This document shows, one piece after another, positions 15,501 through 26,900 of a stretch of 64,000 nt of DNA. The position numbers were made by a program, and so were the translations under genes. The stretch comes from Diphasiastrum complanatum (lineage: Eukaryota; Streptophyta; Lycopodiopsida; Lycopodiales; Lycopodiaceae): NCBI GenBank assembly GCA_029204225.1, contig CM055109.1, forward strand, positions 47,866,612 through 47,930,611, given 5' to 3'. Positions within the stretch are counted from its first letter, which is position 1, and every line of letters starts with the position of its first letter. The notes under the pieces are model-generated. The model did not search any database, had not been told where the DNA came from, and saw nothing but the letters and a program-made list of their open reading frames with translations.

Positions 15501-18500
15501 AGGGGGAAAAGGAAAAAAATTCATAGCAAACAATAATACTGATGTGCATTGGCTTTACTAATCATATTGAATTTGTTATTTCATGACAGATACAAGGGCT
15601 CAAGATATCATCAGGACGAAAGTCTTTAACTATTTCGGCATTAGAATCAGCTACTCTTCACCAACAGATTGAAAAAGCAACGTCAAGGTTAAAAGTGATT
15701 GAGATAGATCCCACTCTGACATCACATGAAGATCATTTGGTGTCCAGATATAATCTATTTCTCCAGAGAATGCAAGAGATTGAAGAATACGAAGGTGGAC
15801 TAGCAAATTTTGCTTTAGGTGAGCATTTGTGTGTAACTATGTCACTTACGAGCATGTGGGAATATGCTGGATAATTCTTGTAGATATGAATAGTTAACAG
15901 CAAATATCACATAGCATTAAACAGACCATGATATTGCAAAAAGTAGTTGAATTCGTAATAATGTTGATGATAAGAAGCTAATTTGAAGCCAAGCCAAGCT
16001 AAACTAAATCAATTTGTCAAATGAGGATGCATGAGGCCTATTTATAGTTGCTAGAGGGCCCACAAATGAGGGTTAGGGCAGTGATTACCCAATATAACCA
16101 AATGATAAAAAATAATGACTGAATGTCAAGTCAAATAGGAGCACAAGTAAGTATCCAAGTATAATGTCAACTAATAGGCTATCCACCCAAGGTCCCATCG
16201 TATTGTGCATAAATGGCTGATAATACTTCTGGCTTTTAAAAAAGATACCATCTCTAGTGGCATTATATAGAAAATGTTGATGTTGGAAAGTAGAACAACC
16301 ACAATATATTTAATATTGGATGTGCCAAATTTCTTTATGTTGAAGGACAACCCACATAATGTGAAAAAAATAGTAGTGACTACATTTATCTTTGAAGCTG
16401 CCAAAACGTATGTGCTGAAGTAGTTGTTGCAAAAAGAAAAGGAAATACGTCAGCTAATTATAAGTCACACAAAACTCCAAATGGCCCTAGAGAACCAAAG
16501 GAGTCCTTCATCAAAGAGAACTCTACTACATACAGTCATATACCCAAGCTCATGCATAACAAGCTGGGACTACTCCAAATATGCATATATCTCAAGCCAT
16601 TGATTCCAAGGCTCATGTACACGCTTTGGAACAATAACAAGATCAAAGCCTACAGGGTGAGGAAAGGGTTGTGCAAGTGCAATATATGGACATGGCTGAT
16701 CCCATGTCTATTGAAAATGTTTACTAGTAGTACAAATGTCTCATCATCTTCATCACATGGCTATATTATATCTTGAATAAGCTTTGACTTGACACCTAAT
16801 ATGGTGAAGCCTTGACCCTAGTTACCACTTCTAGTCAACCCAAGGACTATAGTTTTAAAGAATTTAAAGTCGAAACATTTTAAGTTGATTCGAGATTTGA
16901 AACCAAAAGTTCTTTGCGATTTTAGTGGTATCCAAAAACAATTTAATGGCTGTTTAAAAAACAAATCCTAGTCATTGGTCAAATTGTCCTAATTTGATTT
17001 GAAATAAGAAAAAAGTTTAAACTTGATTAGAATCAAGTCGATTGAAATCGATTCAAATTGCATTGTAGCAATGCCACGGATCTATGGTACTTCAAAGTTA
17101 ATGAAATTTTTACTCACAAACTTGAAGTTGTGTACAATTATCACTTGTAACATCAATAGAGGGGCCAAGATCCCTACCCCCCCCCCCCCCCCCTTTTTGC
17201 TTTTTCGATGAAGGGAATTTGCACTAAGATACAATTGGCACTAGTAGAAAATAAGCTTGACTAGTCAATCTTGAGACTGTAGGACTCAAGTTGCCTGGTA
17301 CTTGGACACTAGTGTTAGATTCATGACATGCAAGTACACATACAAAAAACATGAGGCACACTACATAAAAACCATAGACAATTTTGAGTGATCCTCACAA
17401 GAAACTTAATAACTTTTGCGAATGTTTTCCAATTTGCTTGAAACTTGTCTTGCTTGTTTCTGCACTTGATCAAGTACAACTGTCCTGGCAAAGTAAAATA
17501 TGTACTTGATTTTCCACTGCACTTTCAGCAACAAAAATGGTACAACAAAAAGAACCCTTCACTTCCCTTGGCAATTCCCGATGAAAACAAAATCCAGCAA
17601 ACGGAATTTTGACAAGTTGGAGAGGTATTAAAGGTAACCGCCCTTTGGTCCGCACTGCTCTATGTACAACATGTGTGAAGTTGGTTTCAGCCTTTGAACC
17701 CTTCAAACTCCCAAATTCAATGAATTTCGATGAATCATCTGAGGATGGAATCTTAAATGCAGGTAGTGGATGGATAGAAGAAACCTGGCAAAAATCATGT
17801 TAGGAGTGTACCAACATCATAGTACAAGATAGATAATGATCCTACTGTTGCTACATTCCATAATGAGCAAGATCTAATGAACATGCAAAAAAAATCAACA
17901 CTACTCCCAACTTTTTGGTTTAGTACATATAATCATTTCTTTCCTTGTTGCTTGCATTATGGCTCGATGTGCATCCTGTTGGTCTGACATTGAGGATTTG
18001 AGCATAGTGTGAGCTACAATTGTAGAGCACATTCATGGGCTCGAGAGCCTATATGACACACAAACAGATCAAAGGAGACAATTAGTGGACATCCTCACGC
18101 ATTCAATGATCAACAACATTTGGAACCTTCATCACCAAGCCTGATTTTCATGCACTCAGCTACACATATGGCTCCTGTACTAGCTTTTTAGTTTTTCATA
18201 TAAAGAGTACCTTGCTACCTATTTTGATATTTTTGCTATGGAAATAGCAGAGTGTCACACAAATCCTACTTACGTGACTTGGGCTGGCGGGCCTGGACCT
18301 AGACATATACACTTGTTGGTATGTAAAGCACAAGCTTATCATTTTGGTGGATACTGGCAACACACATTCTTCCATTAGCAATAGAGTTCTTCCACTGATA
18401 CATGTGACTTTTGCAGAGGGACCCCGTATGTTGTGTGTGGAGGTATGTCAGACTCCACATCTGAAACTTCACTTAAAACCTAGCTTATCCCGTGCGCAAC

Positions 18501-21500
18501 AATCAGCAATGTCGATCCCTGTCGATTTCCCTGCATGTACAAACATCAGAGCACATGAAACATGGTGGAGTTGGCTGCCTCGTCTCCTCTCAACCTTTGC
18601 TGCATAGATTATGGTGAGGAATGCCTCTCTCAGGCTCACTTATGCACAATCCTCAAGCACCCCTTAACCCTGACCTTTCCTAACGTCGACACATGGTCAA
18701 TTCCATGCACAGTCGACACTTGCCACTTGGCAGTACTTTGACACATAGGCATGTGAATAGCCTGACATGTGTCACTCATACACTGGACCGTGTCCCAATG
18801 AGCATGTGACACGTGTCATATTTGACCGGTCACCCTGACATGTGTCACTCATTCACTGGACCAAGTGTCCCAGTGAGCATATGACACGTGTCCCGTTGAC
18901 TAGTCAACTCTCCTACTTTTTAGGAGGTCAGTCCAGCCACTCCTAATAAATGACCCAGTACCCATGCCAAGCTAAGCACGACTCTCTGAGGTCCAATGCC
19001 AACTAATTACAGTTTATTTACAATTTACTTACAAAGGTCACCACAGGCTGGTTTTCAGTAATTACAATAATTACAAAGCGTACATGTGTCTCTAAAAACT
19101 GTAAATAACCGGGACAGGGAGTAAAGGCTCTAACATCCCTTCCCACTCAAAAATGACATCGTCCGCGATGACAAAACTAGGGTACTGTGCACACAAACCG
19201 TGTGCGGTCTCCCAAGCAGCATTTGCAAGAGGTCTTCTATGCCAAGCAACTAGATATATCAAAGATCAAGCGGTTACACAAACGTTTCTCCCGCCTATCG
19301 AATATCCTTGCTGGCTCATGGATCTCCTCTCCATGCTCCTGAATAAGGTCACAACTGACTCATCTCCATACACCGGAGTTGTCGACAACAATTGGCCTAA
19401 TCAAGCCTCCTACGATAACCAGCATCACATACGACTGGCGATCGTACTCGACTCTCACTAGCACCACGATTGCTTGTCTTAAATTTTTTTCAACTAACTC
19501 AAGCATTTCACCCATTGAGTTAGACATCAGTTGTACTAGGCACTTTGAGGAATTCCCACCGTAACAAGACTAGTAGGCCTAAAACCATATTGGGCCACCA
19601 GAAGTTACATAGGATCATCTCATAGGTCCAATCCACACCAGGATGACTAGCACCAGTACTATCATAACATAAATGCAAAATTTCTCTACATGGCCCTTTA
19701 CTAATTGCAATGGGGAGTTTGCTATTTCCTTTAACTATACCATCTGCCATGGTATACTTCAGGCAAGTGTGAGCAAAGAGATCAAAGCTCTCCTTTTGAG
19801 ACTCTACTTGGCCAAGATTTACCTCTCTCACAACCTCTTTACAATAAACAATGAGGATCCTCTTGCTGAATTTATCTGATCTCAGCAATTAGGTCATTCT
19901 CTATGACCGCAAAAAACATCTGATACAATATGCGAGATAATGCATCAGACACACAATTTTCGATACCTTTTCTGTACCGAATTTCCATGTGAAATTCCTG
20001 CATCATTTTAGCCCACCTGGCTAATTGCAGAAATACATAAAAATGTCATGGTCGGCGTATAGAAACCTGCACCACACAAATAATGTCTCCATACTTTCAA
20101 AGCATGGACCACGGCATACGACGACATCACTCACATCCTTTATTATGACAAATGGTCTCTGAGGGTCTACTATCTTTAATGTGACAAAGTCAGCCACAAC
20201 TTGTTTCAAAACGTTGAAGCTTCACTACTGAACTTCCGTCCACTTATTATTCTATATCATATTGGTCAAAGGTGCAGCCATGTGTGAACGGTTCACACCT
20301 TGCAATAAAACCCAAACAATCCAAGAGAGCCTCTCAATACTGTCAAGTCTGTAGGTACAGGCCACGGAAGGAGAATAACGACTTTCTTGGTCTCGGTTTT
20401 ATGCCTTCAGCTAACACGATAACACCCAAATACGCTATCTTTTATTGTCATTAGCAAACAAGATGTTATCCCTCAGAGTTGACAAAACAGTTCTAAGGTG
20501 AGACACATGCAACACGTCACCACACTGTAACAAAAACGTCATCCAAAAACAGTCATAGTACATCGTTCATCAACATCACAGATGTTGTTGGGGCATTTGT
20601 CAATCAAAGGCATAACCAAAAAGTTACAGTGACCAAAACAAGTTCTGGAGGCAGTCTTACGCACATGCACTTCATGAACTATGAGTTACTAATATCCATT
20701 TTTCAAGCAACTTTGCTAAAATAGTAGCATCGTACAATACCAGATCATCAATATGCAGAATAGGATATCGCTGCTTGACAAACTCCTTGAACATTGGGCG
20801 TCCCATACCGTCCATTGCTCCTGGAGAGTTCAAGCATCGATAAGCCCACACATATATGCCATGACCCATCTATTGGTCTAGGTTCCTATGTAAGTCAACT
20901 TGTTCTTGCCATATTTTGGAACCAGCAATAAACATATCAAACAAAACAAAAACACATATGCTTACAACGAACCCCCACATACTAAGTTGCCATGATCAAA
21001 GGTCCTAAAGGCACATCAGGCTCACCTCAAAGTGAATGGATTCTACCATTGTGCTGGAACTCGCCCACGTGAGTACCCCAAGCGATGTAGAGTTTCCATA
21101 CTACGTGCCAACATATCCCAAGTACCACATCAAAACATGCCAAACACATTATCTTTATATCCAACTTCTTAACCTAACTTGAATGGTTAATGGCATATCC
21201 ACAACCCTGAAACCTCTCCCAACTACCCTTTCCATCAGCCCTCACGACTGTGTACTGGTACAGGGATGGTTGCCCTCACATTCAACCTTTCAATCTGAGT
21301 CAAGTACGTTATGAGAGGACCTAGTGTCAAGCAGAACACACATTCATACCACACAATTGTCCAGTCATAACAATCAAAAAGTACCTGGAAATTGATACAT
21401 GTGTTGCATCGTTTTAAACAATTGTGGCAAAAGAAATAACATCAACTTTACCTGATCATCGACACTTTCACAAGATGAAGAGTACTCCCTGAACTTCATC

Positions 21501-23887
21501 CTGCTCCAGCTCTTCAATAGCCATAGGTGCTTGTGCCTGCTTCACTAGAAAATTGCATGAAGTCCGCATTGGATTCCATGGACATTCCTTCCACATGCAT
21601 CCTACCAAGTAACCAAAGCAAAACTTTCTCATTTGGAATACTCTTGGTCTTGCGGCATTAGCAACAAAGATCGTTGGCCCCTTCTGAACATCGGATTGCC
21701 CATACAATCGTTGTCCCTAGAAGCTACAGACACTTGTCGCATTGACCTCTTTGGACATTAGACCGCCCATACAATCCTTTGTCCTCGGAAGCCCCTACTC
21801 CTCCTTTCAGGTCACTTGAAACTTGCCTTTGCACAAATTGACTTTAATCCTTTTGAGCCTCTCTGGTTACCCCAAGAGCCAAAAAACTGCCTGAACCTTA
21901 TTACCGTGTTTCAACAACAGAGCTATCTGAACTGCTCCTTGAAGGCTACGAGTCTGCTTCTTTACAACGAAAGGTTTTGAGACTTCCATGCAAGCCCTCC
22001 ACAAAATGAAACACTTTAAACAATCATACCGCTTCCGGTTGTTGTGAGGATCTTGATGTCTTCAACATTCAAGGATTTGTTGAAAAATCACCTCCATAGA
22101 ATCCACCTTGGCTGCCACTTCCTCAATTCTCGGTATCTCGGTGCTAGAACCCTCCAATGGATCCATGTTTACAGTGTTGCAAACCTGTCCACCTGCTTAG
22201 AGGTCGAAATTTTCAGCAAAAAAGGGTTTCCGATTCGGTTCCGCAACTGTAACCTGATTCTGAAATCTGATCCTGATTCTGAGTTCTGAAATATGATCCT
22301 GATTCTAAATCGAAATTTGATTCGAAATCTGAAATCTGATCCTGCTTTGTAACTGAAATTCGATCCTGATCCACGACGTTGAAATCTGATTCTGACCGCG
22401 TCGCTGAAATCTGATTCTGATTTTCGCAACCCCTTTCCGAATGTAAATCTAAGCTCTGATACCAAATGTTAGACTCCACATCTGAAACTTCACTTAAAAC
22501 CTAGCTTATCCCGTGTGCAACAATCAGCAATGTCGATCCCTGTCGATTTCCCTGCATGTACAAACATCAGAGCACATGAAACATGGTGGAGTTGGCTGCC
22601 TTGTCTCCTCCCAACCTTTGCTGCATAGATTATGATGAGGAATGCCTCTCTCTAGACTCACTTGTGCACAATCCTCAAGCACCCCTTAACCCTGACCTTT
22701 CCTAACGTCGAGACATGGGCAATTCCATGCACAGTCGACACTTGCCACTTGGCAGTACTTTGACACATAGGCAAGTGAGTAGGCTGACATGTGTCACTCA
22801 TACACTGGACCAGTGTCCCATGAGCATGTGACACGTGTCATATTTGACCGTTCAACCCTGACATGTGTCACTCATTCACTGGACCAAGTGTCCCAGTGAG
22901 CATATGACAGGTGTCCTGTTGACTAGTCAACTCTCCTACTTTTTAGGAGGTCAGTCCAGCCACTCCTAATAAATGACCCACCAGTACCCCATGCCAAAGC
23001 TAAGCACGACTCTCTGAGGTCCAATGCCAACTAATTACAGTTTATTTATAATTTACTTACAAAGGTCACCACAGGCTAGTGACTTAGCCATTTCAGTAAC
23101 CACAATAATTACAAAGCGTACATGTGTCTCTAAAAACTGTAAATAACCGGGACAGGGAGTAAAGGCTCTAACAGTTGCTAACTCTCAGTACTTCAAGGAA
23201 AAGGCAAATTTATTGCTGAAGTTTGTAGACTTTAGACGTGCCTTTGACTCTGGGCCCCAACCTTGAAGTGCCAGCCTCGTCCAGTGCAGCAAGAGTGAGT
23301 ATCATGTCAGGAGCATGCATGCAAGGGGAAATCTCGTACCCCCTCAAAGGTAACAAATGTGCCCTGATGCGTGTGGGCCCTCCTGTGTGTCTGAGGTTAC
23401 AGTATTTGCAAATTAAAGCCCAAAGTTCCAACCCTAAACCACCAAGCTCCAACTTCCAACTATTAACTAAATGGTAGCCACTAACTAGTAACCACTAACC
23501 ACTAAAAAGGATCAATGCTTACCACTAACTTCTAACTAGTTGCCAAATCCAACCACTAAGTACCCACACCCCTCTCACAATGCCCACACTTAACCCCGTC
23601 AATCAAGATCTACCATGCCATCTATGATCTCACATTATACATATCAAAATTAAGCTATCAATGTTGATTCATCATTCTTGAATGATCAATAATCAAGGAT
23701 TCGAGATTCAATGCACAATCATTGATCTTGAAATGCACATTGATGTATCATGTATGATGTTTGCACATTGCACAAAACACAAATGCTTAAACACCCTAAA
23801 CCCTCAATGAAACCATGGCAATTTTTTTTGCTCCAATGCTAAGAGGCTATAGCTATCTCCTCCAAGAGTCCAATGGCAAATGCCCTC

Positions 23888-23951
<64 letters not shown>

Positions 23952-26900
23952 GTGCACGCACGCGCGGTTCTGTCCGTCCACGGGGCTTTCCAGCAGAGGC
24001 CGGTTTGAACTGGCCCCAAACGATTCGATGGTCCGAACTGTGCTTCGCGGTTCGAACCACGATTTGATGTAATTTTGCCATGGATGTCGACAAATGCCGA
24101 TTGGCATTCCCACAGTTTCATAGTCAGGCCAAAATCTGCACTGATTGACTTTTCTGGGAGCATGCCGATTGGCAGTGACGCCGATCGGTATTTGTTAGTG
24201 TTGGCATTTAATGGATTTGCAATCGGGTCAAAATTTGCACCGATCAACATTTCTTTGACTTGACCGCAGTCGGAATTATGCCGATCTGCATTTTCGTTGA
24301 CTGCACCGACCAATGCCTTTCAGCATTTTTAGGCCTTATGCCTTTCAGCGTATGTAGGCTTGTGCTGAATTGCGTGTAAATTCGCAGGTTGTGTGAAAAT
24401 ATGAGTCAAACTGTAACTGTCATATTTTGCATATGCAGAACCTGCCACAGTTTGTCTTCAAAAGTCTTGAAATTTGTTGAATCCTCACATGAAGTGAGAT
24501 TAAAATCTAACATGTACCACCTAGTAGTGACTTGCTGACCAAGTTATATCAAGTCTAGTTTGCACCCCTTCTAGAAGGCCTACAACTATATGCATCAACA
24601 ATAGCAACAAAGACCCTTCAAGTAATAATGGTAGTCAAGTAATGAGTAGGTAGTGTGCCCATAATATACCCTGATCTATTGTGTGTGCATAACATCCAAT
24701 CAATCAATCAATGAAGCGAGGCTGCCTGAGGCCTACTTAGAGTTGTAGAGGATCTCCGAATTAGTGCTAGGGCAACACCCACCCTGCAGGGACCCATTTT
24801 GACCAAATAATAAAAAATAGTGACTAGATCCCTTAAGTCATCTCATTTTGGGTCCCAAGTGACCAGAGCATAAAGTATAATGTCAAACATTAGGCCAGGG
24901 GCTCAGGGCCCAAAGTATTGTGCAACCCATAACTTGGATCATCCTTTGTCATTTCCATATTATCTTGGATCATCTTTTGTCATTTTCATATCTTCGCGTA
25001 GTTTTCACTTTTTTATTTATTTTGATTATAGTGAAAATCTGTTTACAGCTATTCTCTCTAGCTTGGTCCCATTTCATGGTTATTGTTGAATTGCATGTTT
25101 GCTAATAGGCGGAGTTGACATTACAGACATACTCTGTTATGTTCACGATTGATGATTGTTTTGCTAACCCAATTCTATGCATGTAATCTGCACCATGGAC
25201 AGTGTTGGTGGCATGAGTACCAATGTGAGTACTTATGGTTGACTACATACAAGTCTTTGGATCACAACTGCACGTCAAATTTTCAGCTATGAAATTGCTT
25301 TCATTCATCACAAGATTTAATGTACTCTAGTTGATTTCACTTATACTTTGGATTGCTCTTCTGCAAATGTTATCAAATATTAGCTCTGGATGTTTAAGGT
25401 TTGTCAGCTTTGTGATGTTAGAGACGTATAAGTGATAAGCCAGCTGAGGCAGCAGGATTGTTGCTCGAAGGTGTATCAGAGACTTGGGAATGAAAGTTTT
25501 ACAATCAAATATGCAGATAGCTTCTAAGGCTTTGGTAGCTGTGGACTTTTCAGGATACAAGAAGTTTGGGTTTAATCGTGAAGATGGCTGCATAATCTAC
25601 CGTGAATGGGCACCGTTTGCACAGTAAGTAATTCTGATTGACTGAAAGAAAGCGCACATTGATAACTTGTACTGTTTTGATTTACGTAAGTAATTTGCTT
25701 CTTTTCATTCTTTAGAGAGGTTCTTTTGTGACATTGAAGGTTCTGGTTTCCAGTAAGCGCACATTAATAACTTGTACTGTTTTGATTTACGTAAGTAATT
25801 TGCTTCTTTTCATTCTTTAGAGAGGTTCTTTTGTGACATTGAAGGTTCTGATTTCCAGTAACCTTTCAAAAGATTGAAGATGATGCAAGTATACTATTCC
25901 TTGAAACTTTGAAACTTTTTTGGGCCCATTTTGACTTCAGGGCTGCACAGCTTGTTGGAGACTTCAATGGGTGGAATGGATCAGGTCATCAAATGGAAAA
26001 GGATCAGTTTGGAGTTTGGAGTTTGCAAATCCCAGATCAAGGTGAGAAGCCAGCAATTGTCCATGGGTCCAAGGTAAAATTTCGTTTTCAAGGAAAAAAT
26101 GGCTCATGGTATGACCGTATTCCGGCTTGGATCAAGTGGGCTACGGTTCAGGCTGGAAAGATGGGTGCAGCTTATGATGGTATTTATTGGGAGCCACCTG
26201 CAGAGAAGAGGTAAAAGACGTGTCTGTGTCGTCTGAAGGTTTCCCTTTGGACTCGACTTTGAAGGTCTGTAATGTGTTTAGGGAACTTCGAAGTTATGTT
26301 AAGCTACTTACCATATCCTGACAAATGTGTAACAGGTACAAGTTTAGGCATCCTCGCCCAAGCAAACCGACTGCCCCGCTTATTTATGAAGCCCATGTTG
26401 GCATGAGCTCAAAAGAGCCCCGTGTAGCATCATATGTAGAGTTTGCTGATCAAGTTCTTCCTCGAATAAAAGAGAACAATTACAACACTGTGCAACTGAT
26501 GGCAGTCATGGAGCATTCATACTATGGATCTTTTGGGTACCATGTGACCAATTTCTTTGCCGTGAGTAGCCGATCAGGCACCCCTGATGAATTGAAGTAT
26601 CTTATAGATAAAGCCCATTCTTTAGGGTTGCAAGTACTGATCGATGTTGTTCACAGTCATGCAAGTAGCAATGTCGAAGATGGTCTGAATGGCTTTGACT
26701 TAGGTCAGAGTTCCCAAGATTCATACTTTTATACTGGGGAAAGAGGGTATCACAAGCTTTGGGATAGTCGGCTTTTCAACTACAATAACTGGGAAGTTCA
26801 GCGCTTCTTGCTTTCAAACTTGAGATGGTGGATTGAGGAGTACCAGTTTGATGGTTTTCGGTTTGATGGAGTGACATCCATGCTTTACCATCACCATGGA

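Larger units (their letters stand above)
18446..23173 (-). mobile_element. 4.7-kb Gypsy retrotransposon, degenerate, in SBE intron 3
   Basis: Two LTRs of about 700 bp (18446-19135 and 22467-23173) flank a decayed interior. On the minus strand the right LTR is followed by TTTGGTATCAGAGC (primer-binding site, reverse complement of about 22453-22466), and a purine tract (reverse complement of 19136-19147) precedes the left LTR. Minus-strand remnants run in Gypsy order: Gag knuckle-like [13 protein letters not shown] (21468-21707), RT with [12 protein letters not shown] (20672-20869), RNase [16 protein letters not shown] (20021-20209), and integrase zinc-binding [14 protein letters not shown] with NFWWPNM (19520-19888). 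Every domain carries frameshifts. Confidence 0.88.
15950..24930 (+). mobile_element. Old LTR-type element filling SBE intron 3 (inferred)
   Basis: Sequences at about 16017-16210 and 24715-24925 are divergent direct repeats. They share blocks such as GAGGCCTA, CCAAATRATAAAAAATA, AAGTATAATGTCAA and GTATTGTGCA in the same order. Between them, at 18320-18445, lies a plus-strand Gypsy protease piece, interrupted by the minus-strand Gypsy element at 18446-23173. The simplest reading is an old plus-oriented LTR element with a younger element nested in it. Outer edges are approximate and no primer-binding site was confirmed. Confidence 0.45.

Noticed and set aside
22169-22479. Overlapping minus-strand frames rich in Ser, Asp, Phe and Arg
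   Set aside because: They translate the imperfect CTGAAATCTGATT repeat in the Gypsy leader and are not a protein gene.
24040-24065. tRNA-like GGTTCGAACCAC sequence
   Set aside because: It resembles a T-arm, but no acceptor, D or anticodon arms could be fitted around it.
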